This document shows, in pieces, positions 1 through 9,417 of a stretch of DNA of 23,354 nt. This stretch comes from Haplomitrium mnioides (taxonomy: Eukaryota > Marchantiophyta > Haplomitriopsida > Calobryales). The translations under genes and the position numbers were made by a program. The notes under the pieces were generated by a model, which was given only the letters and a program-made list of their open reading frames with translations, did not search any database and had not been told where the DNA came from. The stretch is from positions 1-23,354 of the forward strand of contig JBNGIS010033578.1 of NCBI GenBank assembly GCA_049999725.1, read 5' to 3'. The first letter of the stretch is position 1; every line of letters starts with the position of its first letter.

Positions 1-128
1 TGGCATAACAACTATAAACAATAAAATGCAAAGGGATACAAATGACTGATACAAACTTGAAAGAATTTACAAGGCTAGAAGCTCAGTAATCACAAAAAAA
101 GAAAAAACGCAAACACATCTGGCTGACA
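1..128 (-). repeat. 3' LTR, first 128 bases (U3 start), truncated by window edge
   Basis: Bases 1-128 match 9426-9554 with about five substitutions, all transitions, and one A-run indel. On the minus strand this LTR begins TGTCAGCC at 128, directly after a polypurine tract. The match stops at base 1 only because the window stops, so this is the start of the 3' LTR and not a complete 128-base LTR. Confidence 0.9.
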
Positions 129-141
129 TAACTCCCCTTTT
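129..141 (-). other. Polypurine tract (plus-strand primer site)
   Basis: On the minus strand the bases before the 3' LTR read AAAAGGGGAGTTA and then TGTCAGCC. A purine-rich run directly before the TG of the 3' LTR is the usual plus-strand priming site of LTR elements. It fixes both the orientation of the element and the U3 boundary. The 225 bases between it and the end of pol (142-366) show no gene. Confidence 0.8.
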
Positions 142-366
142 AATTGTGCAGCGACCCTGCAAACACCTTCCTCCTTCAAACCTCCTTGGCCTTCTCCGTG
201 GCTGCCGCTATGATCTTCCTTGTTGGGTGTCCTTAGTCGACCTGGTCACCACCCCCACAACACTCACACAACACACTGACACGAACGAACACACCTCACT
301 ACGCAACGCTAAACAAACATACGTACAAAAAATCTCCAGGCCTACTATACACGGGCACCCTCCACC

Positions 367-870
367 TTAGTCCTCCTGGTGGTAATACCGCTTGAGCTGG
401 TCGTAGTGGACCCGGTTGGAAAGGTGTGCCCTTGTCACCGTGCTCAACTCCATTAACCCATTGTCGTGAAGCACTCTTACTAGGCAGGGCCCTATCCATT
501 GGGTATGTAGCTTCTCGAAGAAGTGCATAAACCTGCTGTCGTAGAGCAGCACTAGATCCCCTCATTTGAAGTCGACTGGTCTTAGCTTCTTGTCGTGTTG
601 CCTCTTGGTCAACTGCTATTGATGTACCAACCTCTCATATGCCCTTGCCTTGCTCTCTTCTAAGGCCTCCAACTAGTGCACCCTTTCTGTTCGACTCAGG
701 CCCTTTGCCATTCTCTCCTCAACTGCCACCCAAGGTGTGGGGACTTCAAACTCCACCGGGACCAGCGAGTGTTGTCCAAAGACCAAGAAGTAAGGGCAAT
801 GGCCCGTGGTGGTCTTGTAAGCTAGATTATAGGCATGGGTGGCAGTTAGTAGCTTCAGGTCCCAGTCCAC
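367..870 (-). pseudogene. pol C-terminal part: end of integrase core and GPY/F-like domain, with stops
   Basis: Same frame as the rest of pol, interrupted by stops at 873-871, 675-673, 618-616 and 564-562 and ending at the TAG at 369-367. The upper part carries the end of the integrase core, with NLAYKTTTGHCPYFLVFG and then a P-x-E pattern (LVPVEFEVP) typical of Ty3 integrases. The lower part has a basic stretch (RQHDKKLRP), then GDLVLLYDSR and QWIGPCLVRVLHDNG. These match the GPY/F motif of Ty3 integrases, which helps multimerisation and DNA binding. No chromodomain follows: the protein would end YYHQED. It cannot be translated as one protein in this copy. Confidence 0.85.
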
Positions 871-1698
871 CTAGTTGGCTGCCACTGTCTTGTTCAAGAT
901 CTTGCCTATAATTCTGTTGGCCCTCTCCGTTAACCTGTTAGCCTTAGGGTGGTAGGCTGTGGTTTTTTGGTGCTTGACCAAGTACTTCTCTGTGAGCTCA
1001 CAAATGACCAGATTGACAAAATGTGTACATTGGTCACTTACCAACTCTAGCGGTGCCCCGAATCGGGTGAAGATCTGTTCGTAAAGGAATCGGGCCACTA
1101 TTGGCGCATCATCTTTCTTGGTCGCCCTTGCCTCCACCCACTTGGTAGCGTAGTCAATCGAGAGCAAAATGTACCTATTCCCGCGCCTCGTGGACAAAGT
1201 GATGGGCCCGATGAAATTGATTCCCCACTTCTCAAATGGGGCTAGGGGAATGATTGGAACCAGTAGGTGGTGGCAGGCTATTGCTGGTTTCCCGGTTCGC
1301 TGGCAGGCATCACACCTCTTCACAAAGAAGTGCACATCCCTGTGTAGGGTGGGCCACCAATACTTAGCATCTACAATCTTCTGGATGGTGGTTTCTGCCA
1401 CAAAATGACCGCCGGCCTCTTCCTCGTGCATTGCCCACATTACCACCATGGACTGGTCCTTCTCCAAACACTTGCATATCTGCCCGTCCATGCCCTGCCT
1501 ATGTAGCATTCCTTTGATCATGAGAAAGGGCCTCACCTTTCTGAGAAACACCGTTGCTTGCTCTGGGTTGTGCCATGGGGGAATCTTTGCCGTCAAGAGG
1601 AACTCAATGATGTCCTCATATTCTGTGGGTCTCCCCTCCCGGACATGGAACAAGTCTTCGTCAGGGAAGCTGTCCCCCACTCCCTTTGCACTCGGCTA
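871..1698 (-). pseudogene. Ty3/Gypsy integrase (zinc finger and catalytic core), degraded
   Basis: The longest open stretch of the element (1680-871, 269 codons), with a stop at 1698-1696 just upstream and another at 873-871. The N-terminal HHCC finger is visible as GGHF, then YWWPTLHRDV and CDACQRTG. The catalytic core follows: GINFIGPI, then SDQCTHF, then AYHPKANRLTERANR. Integrases join viral or element DNA to the host chromosome using a D-D-E triad. The second D (SDQ) and the E (LTERANR) are present. The first D is replaced by N at 1218-1216, since the family has DF(I/V)GP; this is a G-to-A type change. The G of the usual SDQGTHF is also C. This copy would be catalytically inactive even without the stops. 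Confidence 0.92.
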
Positions 1699-1800
1699 CC
1701 TCTCAATCCATGAGAAGAAGTTGGCATTTTGGTGTCTCTTCCTCGGCTTGATTCGCACCTCGAAGTCAAACTCTTGGAGCAGCAACATCCACCTCGCCAC

Positions 1801-2301
1801 TCAACCTGTCAGGTCTGGCTTGTTGACCATGTATTTGAGGGCATCATGATCTGTGTGAAACACCACCTTGTAATGCAGCAGGTAGTGCCGGAACTTCTTC
1901 AGAGAGTAGATTATCCCTAGGGCCTCACGATCGGTGGGCGAGTAATTCTTCTTCATCGTTGAGAGGAGTCTACTGGCAAAGTAGATTGGGTGGTCCCAAC
2001 CCTCCTCATCGAGCTGGCTCAGCACTGCCCCCACACAGAAGCCCGAAACATCCACCATCACGTGAAACTCCTTGGTCTAGTTTGGGGGCGCTAGGATAGA
2101 CGCGTTGGCCAATCCCCTCTTGAGCTCATTAAAGCTTGATCTTCTGGGCTCTGTTGGCTCAAAGTCACTGCCCCTCTTCACCATCTCTGTTAGGTGGTAG
2201 GATATTAGGGAAAATTTTGGGATGAACCTCTTGTAGTAACCCACACAGCCCAGGAATCCCTGCACCTCCACCAGGCACGTTGGAAACGCCACCCCTAGCT
2301 A
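1801..2301 (-). pseudogene. RT connection region and RNase H domain, degraded
   Basis: In frame with reverse transcriptase, broken by stops at 2301-2299, 2079-2077 and 1803-1801. The first part has FLGCVGYYKRFIPKFS, the conserved thumb and connection stretch of Ty3 RTs. The second part is RNase H: VDVSGFCVGAVLSQ (normally DASG), then IYFASRLLS, REALGIIYSLKKFRHYL and FHTDHDALKYM. The acidic residues D (VDVSG), E (REAL) and D (HTDH) are kept. This domain removes the RNA strand of the RNA-DNA hybrid during reverse transcription. Between 1800 and 1699 the same frame continues with linker residues. Confidence 0.9.
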
Positions 2302-3378
2302 TAATGCCACCTTTTCTTGGTCCACGGGAATCCCTTGGCTGGAGACTCTATGCCCCAACAATATCTCTTCTCTTATTGCAAAGAAACATTTGCCAGGTTG
2401 CAGCCGCAGTCCCGTTTCTCTGCATCGCTGGAATGTGAGCCGCACATGCTCCTCATGATCCTTGACCTTGCTGTATACTACAAAGTCATCGACGAAAATT
2501 TCGAGGAACTTCCTGAGGTAGTCTCGGAACATGTTCATCATTAGTCTCTGGAATGTACCTAGGGTGTTGTAGAGACCAAATGGCATTCATTGAAAGGCGA
2601 ACACTCCCCACTCCGTTGTGAAGGCAGTCTTTAGCTGGTCCTCCTCCCGTATCCACACCTAGTTGTAGCCGGAGTACCCGTCCATGAAACTATAGACTTC
2701 CTGGCCCGCCACCAGGTCCAGCACACCATCAGTAAAAGGCAGAGGGTAGTGGTCCTTCTTGGTCGCCGCATTCAGCTTGCGGTAGTCTTGGCACACCCTA
2801 ATCTTTGGCTTTCCGTCCAAGCTTGCCTTCTTCGGCACCACCACTAGCGGGGACACCCATTCACTATTCAGTACATGGTAGATGAATCCTGCCTCTAGGA
2901 GCTTATCCACCTCCTCTTTCATCAATAGAGAGAAGCGTGGGTTCATTCGGTACTGCCGCTGCCGTACGTGGGTAGCATTATCTTCCAAGTCAATTCTGTG
3001 CTCCCCCAGCTCTCTGCGCACGCCCTTCAGGTTAGTATGGCTCCATGCAAACACGTCGCTAAATATCCCTAAGGTTTGCATGAAGGCTCTCTCAGCCCCT
3101 CTGTTTAAAGCGAAACCAAGCTGAAATGTCCTTCCACTAGGGGCCGTTATCTCTCTGTATTGCTCTGTTCGGATGACCTCCACCTTGTTCCTGCTTGTGG
3201 AGTGAAATTCTGACTCCAAATGGGCGAGCCATTGGCCTCCTATAGCAAGCTTCTTGCCATGCTCCCTTGTCCCCATTTGGTGATCATCCTCCCCTAGGAT
3301 GATAGCTACAATCAACTCCCCTTTTATCTCAAGTCCAAGGCTAGAAGTGGATGCCTCTGACTCCCTTTTTAGGTTAAG
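2302..3378 (-). pseudogene. Ty3/Gypsy reverse transcriptase, degraded
   Basis: One frame with premature stops at 2661-2659 and 2589-2587. Before the core there is a spacer of about 90 codons (3315 onward). RT motifs follow in order: EEVDKLLEAGFIYHV, WVSPLVVVPKK, IRVCQDYRKLN, DGYSGYN at the first stop, MPFGLYNTLGTFQRLM, and the active site FVDDFVVYS with its two aspartates near 2490-2485, then LGHRVSSQGI. The catalytic D of DGYSGYN and both D of FVDDF are present. The motif set is diagnostic of a Ty3/Gypsy RT. The two stops probably come from CAG and CGA codons, but the ancestral codons cannot be proved from one copy. Confidence 0.93.
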
Positions 3379-4533
3379 TCATGGGCCCAAGATTGGCACT
3401 TCTGCCCCAACTCCCATTGTGTCCCAAACTCCAAAGATAGAGGTCTCCAATTGGTTGACCTTGGCTTTGGCACTGCCCAAAAAATCTGCCTCTGTCATGT
3501 CACTCACCAGTCTCAACAAGTAAGTGTCCTCGTCTTCCGACTCCTCTTCTATCGACCACTCTGTGTCATACTCCTTATCCTCTGTGGTCTCCCCCTCGTG
3601 TGGGATAGGGCCGTAATGCACCACTGTCTTGCCAGGTCCGAACACTAGTGTGGAGTCCCTCCAATTGTGCATTACTTTGGCTCCATACAACCAGAGCCTC
3701 TTGATTAAAACATGGTATGGGGAACTCCTTGCTGGTCTCATCACCAAGTAGTTCAGTGCAAACTCCTTCCCCCTGATCCAGGTGGGCACCTTCAGCAATG
3801 CTCCCAAGGGCTTAACCCTAGATCCATCCGCCAACCACATAATCCTCTCGGTTGGGGAGAAAGTCTTGAAGCCCAGTCGGTGGGCAGTCTCCTCCACCAT
3901 GATATTTACTCCCGCCCCTCCATCCACTGACACCAAGGATGGAGTGCACCCCACAATCTAGATGTCTATCTCAGGAGCTCCCTTGCCTTCACAGATCATC
4001 CTCAAGTCAGCGGTGGTGCCCACCGTGGGAAGCTTCCTTTTCCTCATGGCGCCCATGAGTAGCTCCCGGAGCTGCCCTTTGTATACAGGGCTGTCCCTGA
4101 TCAATTGCCCTACGGTTGCAGTGACTGGGCAGTCCCTTACATCCCTCTAGATGTTGTAGGACACGCATATGTTGGGTGGAGGCTGAGGCGCAAGGTCTTG
4201 CTTGGCCCGCTCAGAGGCATTTCTGAGATTGACCTCCCGTAGGGTCTTCTCCGCCGCTTGCTGAGCTTCGGCCGCTTCCAAGGCTTCCAGCTGCTTTTTG
4301 ACTTCCTCTTCCTACTTAGGATAAAACAGCTTCGGGTGCTCCCTCATGTAATCTGAGTCCTCCTCAGTGGGGAGTACATTTGCAACCCTCTCCTTTCTCT
4401 GAGCCTGCTTAGCCTTTCCTTTTTCCTTGGCCATGGCTGCAGCCCTTGTAGCCACTCTGTAGCAATCCTCCTCCAATGGGGCTTCCACTTCTAGAAACTT
4501 TTCCCCATACTCCCATGAGGTGGTCACCAGGTT
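3379..4533 (-). pseudogene. gag-pol linker and aspartic protease, degraded
   Basis: This stretch is in the same frame as RT. It has stops at 4314-4312, 4149-4147, 3960-3958 and 3381-3379. Residues from about 4530 to 4160 are charged and Ala/Gln/Glu-rich, consistent with a linker. The protease has SVDGGAGVNIM, the position of the catalytic D-S/T-G, followed by LADGSRVKPLGAL and VLIKRLWLYGAKV, which matches the (I/L)LGRPWL flap of plant retroelement proteases. The catalytic triplet reads DGG rather than DSG or DTG, a form also found in some plant Ty3 groups. An acidic stretch (EEESEDEDTYLL) follows. The enzyme would have cut the Gag-Pol polyprotein. Confidence 0.85.
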
Positions 4534-4535
4534 GA

Positions 4536-6133
4536 CTACTGCTGGGCCGGGTTGGGAGGCAACTCTTGCCTTCTAGCATGGGGCCAATTGTTGGCTAGAT
4601 GCCCTTCCTTCTTGCAGCCTGTCCAAAGCAGCGGTGGGAAACCATACCCTTGCTTCCTGGGCTCGAGACAATTTGGGGAAATGTGGCTAACTGCCCACAA
4701 TTCCAGCACACCATTACCCTGGTCTGGTTCGGCCCGGCCTCTGACCCTTCTGGCCGCGCGTGTCTCCAAGCCGTCGATTGACCGGGCACCATATTGACAG
4801 GTCGGCCCGCCATTGGTCGAGGTTGGCTAACCACTTGGTAAACAAGCTTGGGTGGTTCCTCTTGCACGTATTCCACCTCCTTATGATACCACTCAAGGGG
4901 GTCCTCCCTCACATAATGGATGGGCATCCCATCCAGGGGGAATTCTTAGGGGAAGTGCCCATAAGTGCAGCACTTCACGCACCAGACATGTGCCCTCCAT
5001 GTCAACACTTTTTTGCCCTCGAGCTTCAGGCCTGCAAAATGGATCGACATGGCTTCCAGTTTTGCATTGATCTCTTCCATGGGGTCTTTCACCCCCCTCC
5101 TCTTGTTGGTCTCCCCGCCAACTCCTCTGTCATGGAACCGGTGGGCTTTTTTCTCCTTGCCCTCCTTGTGCCGGTCATGTTTCTTGGCCCTCTTCTCTTT
5201 GGCCTCTTTTTTCTTTTGGCTCCTCTTTTTCTTCCGCCTCCTGTGGGATCTCTCATCCTCTAAGCTCTCGGGGCTGCTCTCGCTCTCTGATTCAAACTCT
5301 GAAGAGGAGCTATTATCAGAGCTATCTTCCTGACTGAAGCTCTATGAAGAACTGGCTGAATCATTCCTTCAATTTGACTTTCTTTTGGAGCTTGCCACTT
5401 CAGCTTTGATATAAGATTGGGCTTCATCCACTACTTGCTCCAGGCATGTGGGCTTGGACCTCCTCACCCAGGCCCCTAGACTTCTAGGTAGGGCTGAAAT
5501 AAACTAGGAGGTCAGCATCCCATTCGATGTAGGGGGGTTAATCTTTCTGGCCATCCTCTGGAACCGCTGAAGAAACTTCCTTACAGATTCGTGCTTCTTC
5601 ATCTCCATTTAGCCTATCTTGATCAAGGCCTTGGACTCCCCTTCTATCTTTTTGAACTCCTCCAAGAAGGCTACATTGAAAGTGTTCCAATTTCTTTTGG
5701 TGGCCTCCGATAGTGTTTGGTACCAAGGGCCAGCCTCCCCTTTTAACACCTTGAGAAGAATGACCTCCTTAATGAGGTTCTTCCTATTTGCATAGGCTGT
5801 ACCCTCAAATTAATCCAACCACTCATTTGGGTCCTCTCTTGTAGATCCCTTGAACATCTTGTATCTGAATCGGGACCTCTGCGTTACATGCCTCACATTT
5901 GCCATTGGGGTTGTGGTTGGTATGGAACCAGAAGCTCTGACTGCCCTCTCTAAGTTTCTCCCACTTCTGAGTGAGATCCCTCCTTTATCCAACCCGAGCA
6001 ACCTCCTTGGCTGGTCTTCTTCCACTTCTGGTGCTAGGCTGCTCCCAGAATTCTAGACTCTTTTCCCTTGCTCCACTGTTTCACTTCACAAATACTGCAA
6101 GGTTACCTTTCCAAAATTCTTTCGTCCCGCCAT
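4536..6133 (-). pseudogene. gag (capsid and zinc-knuckle nucleocapsid), stops and frameshifts
   Basis: The proposed start is ATG at 6133, reading MAGRKNFGK, a few bases after the 5' LTR. Stops in frame include 6088-6086, 6055-6053, 5812-5810 and 5611-5609. The capsid signature is FKGSTREDPNEWLD followed by FEG, then WYQTLSEATKRNW and FLEEFKKI, as in plant Ty3 Gag proteins. A Ser/Glu-rich then Lys/Arg-rich region lies at about 5370-5150. Three CCHC-like knuckles follow. One is CVKCCTYGHFP-stop-EF near 4980 with the last C replaced by F. One is CWNCGQ near 4715, continued as SHISPNC after a frameshift. One is GCKKEGHLANNW near 4600. The reading frame shifts twice between about 4700 and 4530 before joining the protease frame. 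Gag packages the element RNA into virus-like particles. Confidence 0.85.
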
Positions 6134-6141
6134 GATTGCCA
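6124..6141 (-). other. Primer-binding-site candidate
   Basis: On the minus strand, ten bases after the LTR end (GGCTGACA at 6159-6152) the sequence reads TGGCAATCATGGCGGGAC, beginning with TGG as expected for pairing with a tRNA 3' CCA end. I call it from position and the TGG; I could not assign the tRNA. The gag ATG at 6133 lies inside this site, which is unusual. Confidence 0.55.
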
Positions 6142-6229
6142 AAAAAATGTATGTCAGCCCCTTGGTGGGAGCCTTAACTCTTTTCCGACAGAGTTACCCC
6201 CGATTAAGGGCTGACTTGATGTTTCGGGA

Positions 6230-6238
6230 CTTTTTATA
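6230..6238 (-). promoter_or_regulatory. TATA-box candidate of the LTR
   Basis: The minus strand reads CTATAAAAAGTCCC here. A start of transcription about 30 bases downstream, near 6205, would leave an R-U5 region of only about 50 bases before the LTR end at 6152. That is short, and I saw no clear polyadenylation signal in it, so another promoter further inside the LTR is possible. A weaker TATATC lies near 7762. Confidence 0.35.
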
Positions 6239-7179
6239 GAAGGGGCTTTGCACCGAATGGACCCCAGCGTGCAGGCACTAACACAACCACTCCTCTCTTG
6301 ACTCCACTTGAGAATTACAACCAAAAGCACCCCCAAGCGCCCCTAGGATTGATGCTCTTGCACTGATGATGCTGAGACGACCCCAAGATCTCCCCTTTGT
6401 AGCCTCTCACAAATTCAAGACCAAAATAATTCCCCCTCGACTTCAAGTGGCGATCCACCTCCAAATGTTGGTGGTCCACCTGCACGATGAGTCCACTTGG
6501 ATCGCCTAAGACTCTAGAGCTCCACACTCAACAATTCTCAATGCCCCTCCAATCCATCTCTACCCCCGCTAATCCCCTGCATGAGTCCACTCCCTCACTC
6601 GATTCTTGGCTGGAATTCTCTCCTCTCTCCCTCGTTGCTTCCTCCTCTTTGAGTTTGCTCTCACAACTCAATTTTGCATAAACAACAACCCCCTTCACTT
6701 CGCAGCGATCCCAGCTATACTCCTCTTGCAGGCGCGCGTCCCTCCCAATGAATTCTTGATCAAGATCAACCCGCTCCTCTTCGCTAGACTTTGGTAGTTT
6801 TTCTTGTTAACAGCTGTTTCTTGACAAGCTAACACATGGCAGACAGCCCGTGTTTAATATTCATTTCGTTGAAGCATTCAAGGTCGGGGGAGGAAGATTT
6901 TTGGAGAACTCTCGGTTGAACCCTGCCTTCGATTCATAGTGCTTCCCTTTGCAGAATTTCGATCAGGATCGCCTTGCCGTTGGACGCATCAGCAATACTG
7001 TAGCAATCCCAATTCGATTCCTTCGAAGCATCTCATTGGGTGCAGATCCAAAGTTTGGTCGGAGAAGTTTTTCCCACAAAGAAATTTGAAGAAATTCATT
7101 TGGAATTGGATTCGCATGGATTACCCGACGCATCACGCGTGTTGCTTTTCAATCATCATCGATTCTCCTTGCTACTGCC

Positions 7180-7410
7180 TCCGCGATCGCCCGCGGACCT
7201 CTTGCAAGCCGCCACACTTTTGCAAGCGCTCGCGGACCCTCACAAGTCGCCACATGTTCGCAAACCTCTTTGGAACCTCGTCGTTGCTCTTTGGAACTCC
7301 ACAGGTCGCTACGTGTCCGCAAACCTCTTCAGATTCTTGCCGTCGCTCTTGGGAACCTCGTCGTTGCTCTTTGGAACTCCACAGGTCGCCACGTATCCAC
7401 CCGCCACGTC
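7180..7410. repeat. Degenerate tandem repeat in LTR, about 80-base unit
   Basis: The 40-odd bases from GGAACCTCGTCGTTGCTC at 7272 recur at 7352 almost unchanged, giving an 80-base period. A third, weaker copy of the CAAGTCGCCACATG...CGCAAACCTCT part lies upstream from about 7242. The units contain ACGTGTCC-type ACGT cores, which are common plant bZIP contact sites; any regulatory use is unproven. Confidence 0.7.
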
Positions 7411-7621
7411 ATCCGCCACTGCGTCGTCCGATCATGCCCTACAAAGGGGTAGGCGGACCGACGCCTTGAACGGATTCCACGGTTGAACCACGCTGACCCG
7501 GAGAACCCCTCGGACCATCTCTGATTGTTACGTCATCCGCCATTGTGCCATCCGACGCCGCCCCGCAAATGGGTAGGCGGACCGACGCCTTGACCGGATT
7601 CCGCGGTTGATCCACGCTGAC
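7406..7621. repeat. Direct repeat in LTR, two units of about 92 bases
   Basis: ACGTCATCCGCCA...GGGTAGGCGGACCGACGCCTTGA...CCACGCTGAC occurs at 7406-7498 and again at 7530-7621, an offset of 124 bases. The copies differ by scattered changes and small indels. It lies directly beside the 80-base repeats, so the LTR core has grown by successive local duplications. Confidence 0.75.
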
Positions 7622-7894
7622 TCCTCCTCTCTTCCGTGGATGCCATATCATCCGCAAAACAGTTCCCTCGTCGAGTAAGAACGACACCTGTTGTCGTCGC
7701 TTCGGCACTCGCTCACAATAAGAATTGAGGCTCCCTTCGCTTCACTTTTCCCTCCGCTTGATATAAGCACTATGGCGGGTCTCCCCTTTGATCCCTTTCA
7801 AACTTTCAGCATTGCTCCGTTGAACTTTCATCCTCACCAATGTCGGAACTGCAATAGGACACCCTTTTGGCTACTGGTCCCTTGCTTCTTCTTC

Positions 7895-8240
7895 TGGCCG
7901 GATTGTTGCTTCATCGCCTTTTTGCTACTCTTGGTCTTGTTCTGGCCGGATTGTCGATGGATCGCTCTTTCGACTGCTCGTTGCTCGCTTCTACTTCTGG
8001 CCGGATCGTCACTTGATCACCTTTTCGGCATTCATGGAGCTTGGTCTAGCCGGACCATCGATATATCGCCGCTCTGGAGCCCCCTTGCCATAAGAACCAT
8101 GCACGCCATAGACTCCCGTCGAACTTTCAGATCTTACCTTATCAAACTTTTCCCACCAGCTTCGTCGGATCAGTGATAGATTATCATTTCTGCTTGCTTG
8201 TTCTTGGTCTGACCAGACCCGTGATAAATTGCCGTTTTGC
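7895..8240. repeat. Degenerate repeat in LTR with TGGCCGGAT cores
   Basis: Short units with TGGCCGGATTGTTG, TGGCCGGATTGTCG, TGGCCGGATCGTCA, TAGCCGGACCATCG and weaker TGACCAGACCCG cores recur every 50 to 80 bases, each followed by a GAT-rich segment and a cytosine/thymine-rich tract. They are too diverged to give an exact unit. Confidence 0.55.
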
Positions 8241-8274
8241 ATCTCTTCCCTTGGTCCCCAGTTGGGCTTCCCGT

Positions 8275-8800
8275 CGGATCCCCGTTAAGTAGGCTCCCTA
8301 CTTAGGGTGGCTGATCGGAACCTATTTAACTGGGCCTCCCCAAATTTCCGCTAAAGGTCCACAGACTCCTTGGGACTGTCGTGTGTCCCCGAATCCCGTG
8401 AAGTGCGGTGGGGCTGCCATGTTTTCGCAGCGCCCCACGGAGTCCATCAGATTCGAAACTATGATGAATCACTGCTTTGCCCTTTCTGTTTTGCCTCGCA
8501 GTTGCCTTAAGCAATCTTCCATGCCGCAAAAATGGTGACAAGTCACCTCTTCGTCAGTCGGCGCTTCACTTATCCCTGTTTCGCCCTCTTCGGACCCGTT
8601 TGACCCCCCGTAGCGGATCCCTGTTAAGTGAGCACCCCACGTAGGGAGGCTGCTCGGAACCCACTTAATTGGGGCTCTCCATGTAGAGAGGCTAGACTCC
8701 GTTGAATTCTTCGGACCCCTAAGAGCCGCCACGTCACCTGTTGGATCCCGTGAAGCGTGCTGGAGCTGCCACGTTTCCGCAACGCCCCACAGACTCCTCG
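8275..8800. repeat. Long direct duplication in LTR (about 340-base offset)
   Basis: CGGATC...GTTAAGT...TAGGG...GGCTGATCGGAACC...TTTAACTGGG at 8275-8340 recurs at 8614-8680. ATCCCGTGAAG...GGGGCTGCCATG...CGCCCCAC at 8393-8440 recurs at 8745-8793. The offsets of 339 and 352 bases fit one ancient tandem duplication of about 340 bases followed by small indels. Confidence 0.7.
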
Positions 8801-9365
8801 GAACTTCCTTCCTTTGAGTTGATTCTCCGTATCGATCTGCCTCCTCTAGTCCGATTGTAGCCGTTGGCTTTTGATTATGAAGCGCCTCGCTCCCTTCTCG
8901 CCTGGGCGACCCATCGCGGGGCCTCATCCTCCTCAAGTTCATACGATTGCCTCCTCTTTACTTGTCCGTCGTTTGTTGCCGCTGGGCAAGTCCTCGCAGT
9001 GCTGTGACCTCCGATCTAGTCGCGTGATGGCCATCATGCATCTGACTATCCTCCCCCTCTCCTTCATCTCTCGTAACTCTTCTTGTGCATTCTTCCTCGA
9101 TTGTTGCTGCCTCCTTTCTCCCTGAATTCCTCCATGATTGTGGCTGGCTCCTTGATCTCTGCTCTCCTCTCCTCGAATCCTTTTGCTGCTCCATTCTGAT
9201 GATCTCCCTCTCACCTTCCCTTGATTTCCTCTGGCTCACCCTTGTCAGCCCTGCCTTTGTCCCGAATTGCTGCAAGTTCCTTAGATCCTCTTGCTAGCCC
9301 TCTTACCTGACTCCTCTGGATTCCACAGGGCTCCCCCTTGCATTGCAAGATTCATGACATTCACA

Positions 9366-9417
9366 TGGGAAAGCAGAAAAGAAAGGAAGAGAAGGGAAAG
9401 GAGGGAGAGGAGAAAGG
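9366..9417. other. Purine-rich tract inside the LTR
   Basis: About 50 bases are almost entirely A and G on the plus strand (for example AAAGGAAGAGAAGGG). It lies in the U3 part of the LTR on the pyrimidine strand of the element. It is not the polypurine primer, which is at 129-141. Confidence 0.6.

Noticed and set aside
1-128. A complete 128-base LTR pair (1-128 and 9426-9554)
   Set aside because: The match ends at the window edge, no primer-binding site follows 9426 on the minus strand, and gag begins some 3.3 kb away, next to a better LTR end.
4760-5333. Plus-strand open frames of up to 167 codons
   Set aside because: They are antisense to the Lys/Glu/Ser-rich part of gag; the Leu/Phe/Pro-rich translation is the mirror of that composition.
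6939-7486. Plus-strand frames of 176 and 148 codons in the LTR
   Set aside because: Overlapping frames over GC-rich direct repeats, Arg/Ser/Pro-rich, without any motif.
8469-9297. Several open frames on both strands near the U3 end of the LTR
   Set aside because: Low-complexity charged or Ser/Leu-rich readings in overlapping frames, with no conserved domain, inside the LTR.
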